This document shows positions 51,005 to 61,163 of a stretch of DNA of 64,000 nt, in pieces. The notes under the pieces were generated by a model that saw nothing but the letters and a program-made list of their open reading frames with translations, was not told where the DNA came from and did no database searches. This stretch comes from Asaia platycodi JCM 25414. GTDB taxonomy: Bacteria > Pseudomonadota > Alphaproteobacteria > Acetobacterales > Acetobacteraceae. The position numbers were made by a program, and so were the translations under genes. Position 1 is the stretch's first letter. Every line of letters begins with the position of its first letter. Where the stretch lies: NCBI RefSeq assembly GCF_000614545.1, contig NZ_BAKW01000007.1, positions 53,875-117,874 of the forward strand, written 5' to 3'.

Positions 51005-53018
51005 GCGCGCCGAACCAGCCAATGCACTCGCGCCGCAGACGGTCATGGCGGCGCGCGCTGGGTGGGGTTTCCGTCGCGGCGCTCTGTCTCTCGGGCGGCC
51101 TCTGCGCCGCTGACCGGCTTTTCCCGCCCGATATGCGGCGTGCAGAGCAGCAGGCGCTGCTCATGCAGGATATGCGGGGCGAGCTGCTCGACGGGCGCGT
51201 AAGCCGGATGGCGCATGGCGTTTTGCAACGCAGCGCGAAGCGGTCGATCCACGCTATCTCGCCTTGTTGTTGCAGGTGGAAGATCGGCGCTTCTGGATCC
51301 ATCCGGGGGTCGATCCGCTCTCTCTTCTGCGTGCCGGATTTCAGCTCGCGTCCCGGGGTCATATCGTTTCGGGCGGCTCGACGCTGGCCATGCAGACCGC
51401 GCGTCTGCTCACCCCGCATCGGCACACGATGCGAGGCAAGATTGTCGACATGCTGCGCGGGCTTCAACTCGAATGGCGTTACGGTCGACAGGGGGTGCTC
51501 GATCTTTACCTCACCCTTGCGCCGGAAAGCCGCAATATCGAGGGGATCAGAGCAGCGGCTCTTCTCTGGTTCGGCCACGAACCCCTGCATCTGAGCGCCG
51601 AGGAGTCCGCGCTTCTGATCGTAATGGCGCGCCACCCTGAAAGCCTGCGTCCTGACAGGCACCCGTTCGCCGCCCGCGCGCAGGTGGCGCGGCTTCTGGC
51701 CAGGCAGCCCGCCGAAGGCTGGGTGCGTCGGGGTGCGATGCCCTATGCGCTGCATATCGGTCATCTGGTGCATGAGGCACCGGGACCATTGAACTGGCAG
51801 TGGCGGAAGGGCGTGCGCGGCGTGTTCCAGTCTTCGATAGACCGGCGTCTTCAGGTCAGTCTTGCCGGTATCCTTCGCGAAACCCTCCGCCTCCGGGGGG
51901 AACCTGGGCCGTTCTTGTGGCTCGCCGTGACGGGAGTATTGCCGCCTGGCAAGGCAATGCGGGTAATGGCTGTTCCGGTTGTGCGGGCGATATGATCACT
52001 GCGTGGCGTTCGCCCGGTTCGGCGTTGAAGCCCGCTATTTATGGCATTGCCTTCCAGCTTGGTCTTCTGGCGCCGGATACGATCATTCAGGACCGGGCCA
52101 GCCATTTCGGTGGGTACGCGCCACGCAACTATGACCGTATCTTCCATGGCACGACAACAGTGCGCACGGCGTTGCAGCGCTCCTATAATCTGCCAGCCGT
52201 AAGGGCGCTGGACATGATCGGAGCGGGCTATTTTGCAGGCACGCTCGAGGCCGCTGGTATCGGGCTGAGATTGCGCCCAATACGTCGCCGAGCCTCGCGC
52301 TTGCACTGGGCGGCGTCGGTATTACACCGCTCGATCTCGGCAGGCTCTATGTTGCTCTTGCCAATCAGGGGGTCTCGCGCCCGCTCAGTCTCGGCTGGCC
52401 GGTCGAGACGGCGCCGGGCACGCGTTTGATCGGAGCACGGGCAAGCCGACAGATCCTGTCAATTCTGGGTGGTACGCCCTTGCCTAAAGGGCGTGTCGAA
52501 ACTGGCGAGGGCAGAGTGGCATTCAAGACCGGCACTTCCTACGGTCAACGCGACGCCTGGGCGGCGGGTCTGCGGGGAGATTGGGCCGTTGTGGTCTGGG
52601 GCGGACGACCGGATGGTACGGCAATACCCGGCATTACCGGTCTCGGTACGAGCGCGCCCGTGCTGATGCATGTTTTCGATATTCTACCCGAGAGTGGCGT
52701 ATTGCCTGCCGACATGATGCCGGTACAGGCGACACTCTCTCCCGCTCTGCAAAAGCTCGATGAAAAACGCGGCCCCCAGATTGTGCAACCGGTCAATGGT
52801 GGCAGAGTGGAGTGCTTTGCTGAAGACGGGCGTGTGACGCCGCTTGGTCTGGTTGCGAGTGGCGGTACCGAACCCTATCGCTGGCTGATCAATGGCGTGC
52901 CGTTGGACACACCCATCGGCATCACGCCTTCATGGACGCCAGACGCCCCGGTTTTGCCCATATCGCTCTTATCGATGCGACCGGGGCCGGGAGTGCCGTC
53001 GATATACGCGTGCAGTAA
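51001..53018 (+). CDS. pbpC: Penicillin-binding protein 1C (four frameshifts)
   Basis: About 673 residues. N-terminal anchor (about 18-35), GT51 glycosyltransferase (EDRRFWIHPGVD near 93; GGSTLAMQTARL), then a transpeptidase with SxxK in SPGSALKP (about 340), SYN in RSYNLPAVR, and KTGTS (about 509), and the C-terminal BiPBP domain ending AVDIRVQ. A base is missing near 51204, 51895-51900 (a run of six G), 52276-52280 and 52950; each repair keeps the motifs in one frame. Fused in transcription with the A2M gene, the known bacterial A2M-PbpC pairing. Confidence 0.91.
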
Positions 53019-53022
53019 CTGC

Positions 53023-54423
53023 CTATCTCTCGTCAGCAGGGGGCGTATAGCCGCCCCCGACGGCCTGATAGAGTGTCGCGAGTTCGGCCAGACGAGCGGC
53101 CCTGATCTGAACGGTCTGCAGCTCAGCAGAAAGCGCGACACTTTCGGCGTTGGCGACGTCGAAATAATTGACGTAGCCAGTGTTAAGCTCCTTTCGCGTA
53201 TCGGCGAGCGTATGCTGTTTGCTGATCAGGCTGCGTCTGAGGCTCGCCTCCTGATCCGCCAGATGGGTGGTACCAGACAGTGCATCCTGCACTTCTCGAA
53301 AGGCCTGTACGGCGGTCTTGCGATAGGACCATGCAGCCTGATTGCGCTGCGAGACGGCAATGCTCTCTTTCGCACGCAGGGCGCCGCCTTCGAAGATTGG
53401 CGCGAGTAGACTGCCGCCCAGCGCCCAGACCGTACCCGTCAGAGGCCCCGACCCACCGGCTGTGCCGACACCCGGGTTGATCACGATATCGGGCAGGAAG
53501 GCCGCCCTTGCCGATTTGAGGCTGTGATCTGCTGCGATGATCTGGTTGGCGGCAGAAACGAGATCAGGTCTGTTTGATAACAGCCGGACGGGGACCGGGG
53601 CGATGACAGGCGGCATCCGCAGGGCCTCGAGAGGAAGCCCCGCCGTCAGGGTCGCAATCTGATCGCCCGGCAGATCGCCGAGCAGTACGCCCAGCGCGTC
53701 TTCCTGCTGGGCGATTTGCAGGCGTGTCGAGGCAATTTGCGCCTCCCCATCGCTCACCAGCGCATCAGCCTGATCGAGCGAGCTGATCTTTTCATAACCC
53801 GCCTTGAGCTGGTGGCTCACGCGGGCCTGTTCCGCCTGTCTCACGGTCAGATTGCGCTGGAGAATGGCGAGTGCGCTGCGTGACGCCTGAAGAGAGACAT
53901 AGGCCCGCACCGTGTCGCTGATGAGAGCAAGTCTGACCGTTTCCCGGTCGGCCTCGCTCGACAGCGTTTGCACCCGTGCCGACCGTGTCTGCTCGCGCAA
54001 CTTGCCGAACAGATCGAAATCGAAAGTGAGTCCGCCACCCAGAATATACTGGCTGAAATTTTGTCCAATCAGATGACCGTTGCCAATGCCAAGCCCCTGA
54101 CCGTCGACATGCGGCAGCTGGGCGCTGAGGGCGAGACGCATCTGTCCGCGTGCCTGCAACACACGCTCGGCAGCAGCGGCGAGGTCAGGGTTGTTGGCAA
54201 GCGCATGGGTGACAAGTGTCACCAGGGCAGGGTCACCGAACTGGCTCCACCATTGCGGGTCAAGCGTCGTCATGGCCTGCGCGGCATCGCCATCTCGCCA
54301 TATCGGGGGCGCTGTCACGGAAGAGCCTTTGGGCATGATGAAATCGCCCGTCTGGCAGGCGCTCAAAACGAAAGGCAGGGCCGCCAGCCCCGCCATGAGA
54401 GAGGCGCGTTTACGGGCGCTCAC
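53023..54423 (-). CDS. Outer membrane factor lipoprotein (NodT/OprM type)
   Basis: A 466-residue TolC-like channel. The lipobox VLSAC places the lipidated Cys at 23. Two OEP repeats follow, with FDFDLFGKLREQTRSARV and LFAPIFEGG-like LLAPIFEGGALRA segments, and conserved LLSNRPDLVSA. It should export drugs with the EmrA and EmrB proteins of the same operon. GTG start overlaps the emrA stop by three bases. It converges with pbpC, five bases apart. Confidence 0.92.
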   Translation of the reverse strand: MSARKRASLMAGLAALPFVLSACQTGDFIMPKGSSVTAPPIWRDGDAAQAMTTLDPQWWSQFGDPALVTLVTHALANNPDLAAAAERVLQARGQMRLALSAQLPHVDGQGLGIGNGHLIGQNFSQYILGGGLTFDFDLFGKLREQTRSARVQTLSSEADRETVRLALISDTVRAYVSLQASRSALAILQRNLTVRQAEQARVSHQLKAGYEKISSLDQADALVSDGEAQIASTRLQIAQQEDALGVLLGDLPGDQIATLTAGLPLEALRMPPVIAPVPVRLLSNRPDLVSAANQIIAADHSLKSARAAFLPDIVINPGVGTAGGSGPLTGTVWALGGSLLAPIFEGGALRAKESIAVSQRNQAAWSYRKTAVQAFREVQDALSGTTHLADQEASLRRSLISKQHTLADTRKELNTGYVNYFDVANAESVALSAELQTVQIRAARLAELATLYQAVGGGYTPPADER

Positions 54424-55581
54424 GGCGTTGCTTCCCCAGGCTGCGCCTGATCATGGCTTCCTCCGCCAGGCGTCGCAACATAGCTCTCTACCGACATGCC
54501 CGGCGCGAGGCGCTCGGCATTGCTGATTGGGATCTATGGCGATATAGATGCCGATACGCTGGGGGATCTTGACGAAGTTGCCGGTCGCATTGTCAGGCTT
54601 CACCACAGCGAATTCGGAGCCAGTCGCAGGCGCAATGCGAAAAACGCGACCAGTGAATTTCTGGCCATTGAGGCCGTCGACCGTGAAGGACGCTGTCTGA
54701 CCGACACGGATATTGCCCGTCTGGGCCTCCTTGTATTCGGCCACCACCCAGCGTTCGTTCGGAACCAGCGAGAAGAGCGCCGTGCCTGCTCCGACATAGG
54801 CACCGATATGGGTGCCTCCTGTGCGACCGATCACCCCGTCGCTCTCTGCATGGATATGGGTGCGGTTAAGATCGATCTGTGCCGAGAGCAAACCGGCTTC
54901 CGCCTGGCGCACATCAGCGCTCAGGACCTGCTCCTGAACATCGGCAGATTTTACATCGGCCTCAGCGGCACGGACATCGGCAAGCGCCTGACGGAGCGAG
55001 GCTTCGTCGGAATGCCAGCTATCGAGCCCGGCGTCGTACTCCTTGCGTGAGACGCTCTGGTCACTAACGAGAGCTGCCTGACGGCGATGATCGGCGCTGC
55101 TGCGCGTCAGATGGGCCTGTGCGGTCATGAGAGCCGCCTGACGCTGGTCGAGGCGGGCACGGGCAGAGGCTTGATTCTGTCTGTTGTTACTCAGCGCGGC
55201 CTGCTTGCTCCCCAGATCTGCCTGCGCCTGCGCCACGCGTGCCTTGTAGGTGCTCTCATCGATCTGAACCAGAAGCTGGCCCTTTTGCACTTTGGCGTAA
55301 TCGGTGACGAATACCCCCTCGATATAACCGGGCACTTCGGGGGCCACGATCATCACATGGCCCTGCATATAGGCATCATCTGTGCGCACGCCCCGCTCTC
55401 CAAGAGGGGCAAGGTCGAACGCCGCCAGAATGCAGGCGATGACGATGACGGCGAGTAACGACACGATGATAACAACGAGCAGATTGCGTCTGGGAGGGTG
55501 CCAGACCGGGGCAGGTGAGGCAGGAGCCGCGCCTTCGGCACCATGCGTGTCGGCAGGAGGCGGATTGGGTGTCTGGGTCAT
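54420..55581 (-). CDS. emrA: HlyD/EmrA-type membrane fusion protein (frameshifted at 3' end)
   Basis: About 387 residues. Cytoplasmic N-terminus with Pro-rich start, membrane helix at about 32-54 (NLLVVIIVSLLAVIVIACILA), then lipoyl half-motifs (RTDDAYMQGHVMIVAPEVPG; AESDGVIGRTG) flanking a long coiled coil. It bridges EmrB and the outer membrane factor. A net +1 shift near 54526-54530 hides the true end SNAERLAPGMSVESYVAT; when repaired, the stop meets the next start. ATG at 55581 overlaps the emrB stop. Confidence 0.89.
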
Positions 55582-57117
55582 GAGAGGTGTTTTGCCGAAA
55601 ATTCGAGGAGATGTTTGCAGAGCAGCATGAGCGCGATCAATGCGACGGCACAGAGCGCAAGAATGCTTACGAAGCCAAAGACATTGAGATAGCCCATGAT
55701 TGCCGACTGGTCGGAGAGGGTCGTTGAGATCGAGGAAATGCCTGATGCGCAGCAGCAAGAGACAATGAGGCCGTGTTCGCCATTTGCGATGCAAAGCCGA
55801 CCATGGCGTAGTTCTGATAATAATATTGCATGCTGCCAAGAAGAGCGGCGCCTGTAGCGCTGCCAATGCTTTGAGTGATAGCGAAGACGTAGATGGTCGA
55901 AATGAAATGACTGGTATCCGACCGCAGAACGAGAATGATTCCGTAGAGCAGGGCCGGACCGACGAAGAGCGTCGTGCCGAAGCCGAGCAATGTCTGGGAG
56001 AGGTAAACGTCGCTCGGGCGTGTCAGGCCGTTGCTCCCTGAATCAAGCCATGCCGCAAGTGCTATGGCGAGAAGAGCTACAATGCATTGTATAGGAATGA
56101 GCCGCGGCGAGAGCGTGCAGCCCATGACAGTGATGCCTGAAACCATGCCCAGAATGACAAACAGGTAAAGCGTGTGATACTGGTCGTTGATCAGCCCGGC
56201 GTGAGAGAACAGGCCGATTACCCCCGAACTTTGTTCAGAAAGCAGAAGACGCTCCATGATGGCGACCATGGCGAAGCGCAGGATCGTGCCTGTACTGAGC
56301 CAGTTGACCTGAAGCAGCGGGCGCTTGCGGCAGAATTCCACACTCAGCGCCGCAGCTCCGAAAGCGACAAGCCCAACCAACAGCCAGCCGATCCAGGGCG
56401 TGTCTGTCCACCACATCGTGCGACCCAGAGCGAGAACAGAGGCGAGACAGACTGATACACCTAGCATCAGGATGGCCGAAACAGCGTCCATAGGCTCGAA
56501 AACCCGGCCGGTATTCGTCGTCGGAAGAGGCAGGAGCAGAACCAGCGCTAGCTGTAGCGCGCAAAGTCCCGTTGCGAGGCAGGCAAAGCCGAAATTGCCG
56601 GATTGGGTCAGGGTTTCAACTGGAATGAGCGCAGCTATGGGATTGGCGAGCTGCAGACTGGCGATCGCGATGGCAATGGCCGCGACACGATGCGATTTGG
56701 GCAGGGCCTGAATGAGATAGTACACGCCTGCTGCCACATTGGTGGACACCATCAAGCCGTTGCTGACACGGTTAATCATCAGCGTGGTAAAATTGGGGAG
56801 GAAAATAAGCAGTAGCCCGGTCGCGATGTTTGCGCCGAGCAAGGTGGTGAGAAAAAACATGATCCCGTACTGCTGACGCCCCTTGATCACCACGAGATTG
56901 GCGAAAGCGGCTGCAGCGATGAACCTGCGACCAGCCAGGTAGCCTCGGCCGTGCTGAGCCCGGCTTCACCTGCTGCGGTGCCCAGATTGCCTGAGAAGAG
57001 AGAGTTCTGCGTCGAGGCGGTAATGGGCATGAAGATACCCATTAGGGCATAGAGACCCCGTCGCCACATGGGGTGATGAGCAATGTAAGGAGCGCCGAGG
57101 AGCGGTGGTCGCTCCAT
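55578..57117 (-). CDS. emrB: DHA2-family multidrug transporter EmrB-like (two frameshifts)
   Basis: About 513 residues with many hydrophobic segments, consistent with a 14-helix major facilitator drug/H+ antiporter. The N-terminal part ATWLVAG continues as FIAAAAFANLVVIKGRQQYG after restoring a T near 56922. The C-terminal part after HQAF resumes as SISTTLSDQSAIMGYLNVFGF after a shift near 55734 and ends at 55578, overlapping emrA. It is first in an emrB-emrA-OMF operon; no regulator gene is adjacent. Confidence 0.85.
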
Positions 57118-57341
57118 GCCAGCAGTTGAACTAACAGTGGTCAGAAGACTGTACCGAAATCATCAGGCCCTCTTGCAGTATTGCCAGAAAGCCTATGCTT
57201 CGATGCCGGAGTGATTCTGACATGAACTCTGTCGAAGAAAGAAATATTTACAAGTATGTAATGCATGGCTTCTGCGCAGTATGGCAGAGAGCCCCGGAAA
57301 CAGGGTGTGACAAATGAGTGATGAGCCTCGCGTGCCGTCCG
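57118..57341. other. Intergenic region upstream of emrB
   Basis: The 224-base gap lies between two minus-strand genes and must carry the efflux-operon promoter. A TTACA-AGTA-TGTAA inverted repeat (57248-57261) within an AT-rich segment is the only operator-like element I see. No ORF of note. Confidence 0.35.
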
Positions 57342-57704
57342 TTACGCAGTAACGGGTAGTGCACCGTATCGTAAGGTCGTGGCCCCTGCATCAAAATGGG
57401 CGAGGGCGCCATGGCGTTCGGTAAAGGCTTCCTGCTCGAGGCGCTCGCAGTAATCGAGATAGCGTATCATGGCGCGTTCGGCCCGCGGCGTCGCCCCATG
57501 CACTCTCTTGTAATGCCGCCAGAGGATGAGGGCATTTACCGACCAGGCATCGTAGACATGTTCGGCCAGACGATGGCGGATCGAGGCAGGCAGGGCGTCG
57601 AAGGCGGCCCAGGGGTCGCCCTCATAGCGGCGCCAGAGTGCCTTGCGGCAGGTGCCGTCATTGGTTGCGGCTGCGGGGGTGTTTCGCGACGAAAGATACA
57701 TCAT
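57342..57704 (-). CDS. Hypothetical protein (DUF6525-like)
   Basis: A 120-residue, Trp/Arg-rich soluble protein. WRRYEGDPWAAFDALPASIRHRLAEH and the SVNALILWRHYKRVHG stretch (each in part) recall small DUF6525-type proteins of alphaproteobacteria, but I am not certain. No metal or catalytic motif is evident. Two tandem ATGs (57704, 57701) start it, and the first lies inside the 28-bp palindrome, so a bound repressor would block both transcription and the start region. Divergent from amn. Confidence 0.6.
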   Translation of the reverse strand: MMYLSSRNTPAAATNDGTCRKALWRRYEGDPWAAFDALPASIRHRLAEHVYDAWSVNALILWRHYKRVHGATPRAERAMIRYLDYCERLEQEAFTERHGALAHFDAGATTLRYGALPVTA

Positions 57705-57730
57705 ATAGTTATGTTATAACATAACTATAT
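57703..57730. promoter_or_regulatory. Perfect 28-bp palindrome, candidate Zur operator
   Basis: The half-site ATATAGTTATGTTA is followed immediately by its exact reverse complement. The central 18 bases, GTTATGTTATAACATAAC, differ at only two symmetric positions from the alphaproteobacterial Zur consensus as I remember it (GATATGTTATAACATATC). It lies between the divergent hypothetical gene and amn, 67 bases before the amn ATG. Confidence 0.6.
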
Positions 57731-57797
57731 CGACGTCTATCACTGGTCTGCGCAACAGGCTAGCCTGTCGCCGAACGGTGACGCCCGGAGGTGCAGG

Positions 57798-59240
57798 ATG
57801 AGCGCAGCAGAACAGGACAGGCTATTTGATCAGGTCGGATCGGGCTTCATGCCGTTTCACGACGCCGAAGCTGCGCTCGACCGTATCGAGGCACTTTACG
57901 AAGAAGGAGTAAAACGTCTGCGCGATGCCTTTGCGTCCCGTCAGCCTGCTGAATCGTTTTATCCCTATCTCGCTTTTCCGCTTCAGCGCGGGTCGATCCC
58001 TCATGACGTCAAGCCCCGCTTCGGGGTGCTGCTGGAGCCCGGTTTTTATGGGACGACGCTCACTCGTCCCTCTCTGTTTCGCAGCTACTGGCGCGCACAG
58101 ATCGAAAACCTGATCGAGTGTTATCGACAGCCGGTGCATGTGGGTCTGTCCAGGCGACCCATGCCTCTGCCCTATGTGATGGAAGACGCCGTAACCGGGC
58201 TGACCGAGGCTGATCTCAAATTGTTGCAGGATAATTATGCCCTGCCTGATCTGCACGCGACGGATGACACTATTGCCAATTGCGAGATCATACCCGATCC
58301 CGCCGCACCCCGGCACTGGCTCTGTTTACAGCCGAGCGCACCGATTATTCGCTTGCGAGACTTCACCATTACACCGGTACGGCGCCGCGTCACTTTCAGC
58401 GCTTCATTCTGCTGACCAATTATCAGCGTTACGTCGACGGGTTTCGCGATTTTGCGCGCACACAGATCGACGCCGGGGGCGAATACCACGCCTTTGTCGA
58501 GCCGGGTGATGGCGTTTATACGCGGGCAGGGCAGGAGGGGCAGCCTGCCGACTCATTGCCGCAAATGCCTGCCTATCACCTGTGTCGCGAAGATGGTGAC
58601 GGCATCACGCTGATCAATATCGGTGTCGGGCCTCCAATGCCAAAACCATTACCGATCATCTGGCTGTACTGCGCCCACATTGCTGCTGATGGTCGGCCAT
58701 TGCGCGGGTCTGCGTCGCACGCAATTGCTTGGCGATACGTGCTGGCCCATGGCTATGTGCGCGACGATCATGTTCTGGATGACGATCTGCGACCTGGGTT
58801 CCGTGCCGCCTATCGCCGAAGTGCAGGTGGCCTTGCAGGAGGCCATGCAGCGCGTCACGGGTCTTGAAGACCGTGATATCAAGACCCGCTTGCGTACCGG
58901 CACCGTGCTGACGACCGACAACCGCAACTGGGAACTGCGTCTTCGGGCGCTTTTCACCCAGATCAACATGAGCCGCTCGATCGCTGTCGATATGGAGTCG
59001 GCGACCATCGCAGCGAATGGCTTTCGCTTCCGCGTGCCCTACGGCACGCTGCTATGTGTCTCCGACAAGCCGCTTCACGGTGAACTCAAATTGCGGGGCA
59101 TGGCGAATGCCTTTTATCGCGAGCGCGTCAGCCAGCATCTGATGGTCGGTATCGAGACTATGCGTCTGCTGCGTGAGCGCGGTGTCGATAGTCTGCATTC
59201 ACGCAAACTGCGCGGCTTTGACGAGCCTGCTTTCCGCTGA
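57798..59240 (+). CDS. amn: AMP nucleosidase (six frameshifts)
   Basis: About 482 residues, matching E. coli Amn. It splits AMP into adenine and ribose 5-phosphate, lowering AMP. An N-terminal Amn-specific domain (PYLAFPLQRGSIPHDVKPRF) is followed by a nucleoside-phosphorylase fold (NIGVGPSNAKTITDHL after repair, MVGHCAGLRRTQ, and SRSIAVDMESATIAANGFRFR with the catalytic-site Glu/Asp). Single bases are missing near 58316, 58632, 58686, 58736, 58790 and 58803. GGAGGTGCAGG precedes the ATG. The upstream palindrome may control it. Confidence 0.91.
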
Positions 59241-59348
59241 ACCAACACAGCCCCTTACCAGAGAGGGGCGCTGCTCTCCTGCTGCCGGGGGTGAAATATC
59301 CCGGCGCAAGAGAGTCTTTGCCCAATAAGAAGACAAGGACATTGTTTT

Positions 59349-61160
59349 ATGGCTCAAGCCGACAGCGCCTCACTGCCTCGCTGGGATCTCTCGGATCTTT
59401 ATGTTGGGCTGACCGATCCGGCCATCGAGCGGGATCTCGCTTCCTGCGATGAGGCGGCGCGTCTTTTTGCTGAGCGCTGGAAAGGCAAGCTGGCCACGGC
59501 GACGGGCGCAGCACTCGCAGAAGCGATTGCCGAATATGAGCGCATCGATCAGCGCATGGGGCGTCTTGGGGCTTTCGCCCAACTCAGCTTCGCCGCCCAT
59601 ACGAGCGACCCCGAGACCGGGCGCTTTTCGCAGGGTATGACCGAGCATCTGACAGCTATTTCGTCGCATATGCTGTTTTTCACGCTCGAGCTGAACCGCA
59701 TTGAGGAAGACGATCTGGCGCAGCGTCTGACCACGCCTGAGTTGGCCCGTTGGGCGCCGTTCCTACGCGATTTGCGCGTGTGGCGCCCCTATCAGCTTTC
59801 CGATGAGCTCGAGCAGGTGCTGGTCGAGAAGTCGGTTACAGGACGCGCCTCTTGGAACCGTCTGTTTGACGAGACCATGGCTTCGCTGACCGTTACTCTT
59901 GACGGTGAGACCCGCCCAGTGGGAGCTGCGCTCAACCAGCTTTCCAGCCCCGATCGCGAAAAGCGCCGTCTGGCCGCAGTGGAAGTGAGCAGCGCGCTCG
60001 GCGCCAATCAGCGTCTTCTCGTGCTAATCACGAATACGCTCGCCAAGGATAAGGCGATTGAGGACGGGCTGCGTGGTTTCGCTCGTCCGTCTTCCAGCCG
60101 CAACCGCGCGAATATGGTCGAGGATGAGGTTGTCGAGGCGCTGGTCTCAGCAGTCGATGCCGATTATGCGCGTCTCGCCCATCGTTATTACAGCCTCAAG
60201 GCCGGTTGGCTTGGTCTCGACAAGTTGCAGCATTGGGACCGCAATGCGCCGCTTCCTGGCGATGAGGATCGGCTGATCCCGTGGGAAGACGCGAAATCGA
60301 TCGTGCGAGACGCCTATACGCGCTTTGACCCGCGCCTTGGCGCTTTGGTCAGTCAGTTCATGGATAATGACTGGATCGATGTGGCACCGGTGCCGGGCAA
60401 ATCCTCAGGTGCGTTCGCGCATCCGGTAACACCCGATACCCATCCTTATGTTCTGCTCAATTATCATGGCCGCAGCCGTGATGTCATGACGCTGGCGCAT
60501 GAGCTGGGTCATGGCGCCCATCAGCTTCTGGCAGCGCGCCAGGGCTATCTTCAGTCTTCCACGCCGCTGACCCTTGCAGAGACGGCTTCCGTCTTCGGGG
60601 AGATGCTGACATTCCAAGCTTTGCTCGATGCTGAGACCGATCCGGCTCGCCGCCGCCGCATGCTGGCCGGCAAGGTGGAAGATATGCTCAACACGGTGGT
60701 GCGCCAGATTGCGTTCTACCAGTTTGAGGTCAAGCTGCATGACGAGCGGCGCAAGGGTGAGCTGTCCCCCGAGCGCTTGGGTGAAATCTGGCGTGAAGTG
60801 CAGACGCGCAGCCTCGGCCCGGCGTTCGAGTTCAGCCCTGACTACGATACCTACTGGTCGTATGTGCCGCATTTCGTGCACTCGCCGTTTTATGTCTATG
60901 CCTATGCTTTCGGCGATTGTCTGGTGAACGCCCTTTATGGCGTCTATCAGGGCGAGACGAACGGGCAGGGTGGAACAGCTGCGTTTCAGGATCGTTATGT
61001 GGCGATGTTGGAAGCAGGCGGCACCAAACGCCATGCCGAGCTTCTGGCGCCTTTCGGGCTGGATGCCACCGATCCGGGCTTCTGGCGCAAGGGACTGGAT
61101 GTGATTTCAGGCTTCATCGATGAGCTCGAAGCTCAGGAAAAACAGGACAAGAGCGCATAA
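59349..61160 (+). CDS. pepF: M3 family oligoendopeptidase F
   Basis: A 603-residue cytoplasmic zinc peptidase that degrades short peptides. The zinc motif HELGHGAHQ lies near residue 382, with the third ligand Glu in LAETASVFGEM about 25 residues later. NYHGRSRDVMTLAHELGHG and the C-terminal YAFGDCLVNALY are typical. Frame intact. AAGGAC precedes the ATG. An ABC1-type kinase begins four bases after the stop, so the two are probably co-transcribed. Confidence 0.92.
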   Translation: MAQADSASLPRWDLSDLYVGLTDPAIERDLASCDEAARLFAERWKGKLATATGAALAEAIAEYERIDQRMGRLGAFAQLSFAAHTSDPETGRFSQGMTEHLTAISSHMLFFTLELNRIEEDDLAQRLTTPELARWAPFLRDLRVWRPYQLSDELEQVLVEKSVTGRASWNRLFDETMASLTVTLDGETRPVGAALNQLSSPDREKRRLAAVEVSSALGANQRLLVLITNTLAKDKAIEDGLRGFARPSSSRNRANMVEDEVVEALVSAVDADYARLAHRYYSLKAGWLGLDKLQHWDRNAPLPGDEDRLIPWEDAKSIVRDAYTRFDPRLGALVSQFMDNDWIDVAPVPGKSSGAFAHPVTPDTHPYVLLNYHGRSRDVMTLAHELGHGAHQLLAARQGYLQSSTPLTLAETASVFGEMLTFQALLDAETDPARRRRMLAGKVEDMLNTVVRQIAFYQFEVKLHDERRKGELSPERLGEIWREVQTRSLGPAFEFSPDYDTYWSYVPHFVHSPFYVYAYAFGDCLVNALYGVYQGETNGQGGTAAFQDRYVAMLEAGGTKRHAELLAPFGLDATDPGFWRKGLDVISGFIDELEAQEKQDKSA

Positions 61161-61163
61161 GCG

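Noticed and set aside
57342..57704. The 120-residue protein as the regulator that binds the palindrome.
   Set aside because: It lacks a helix-turn-helix pattern and metal-binding Cys/His residues typical of Fur/Zur proteins.
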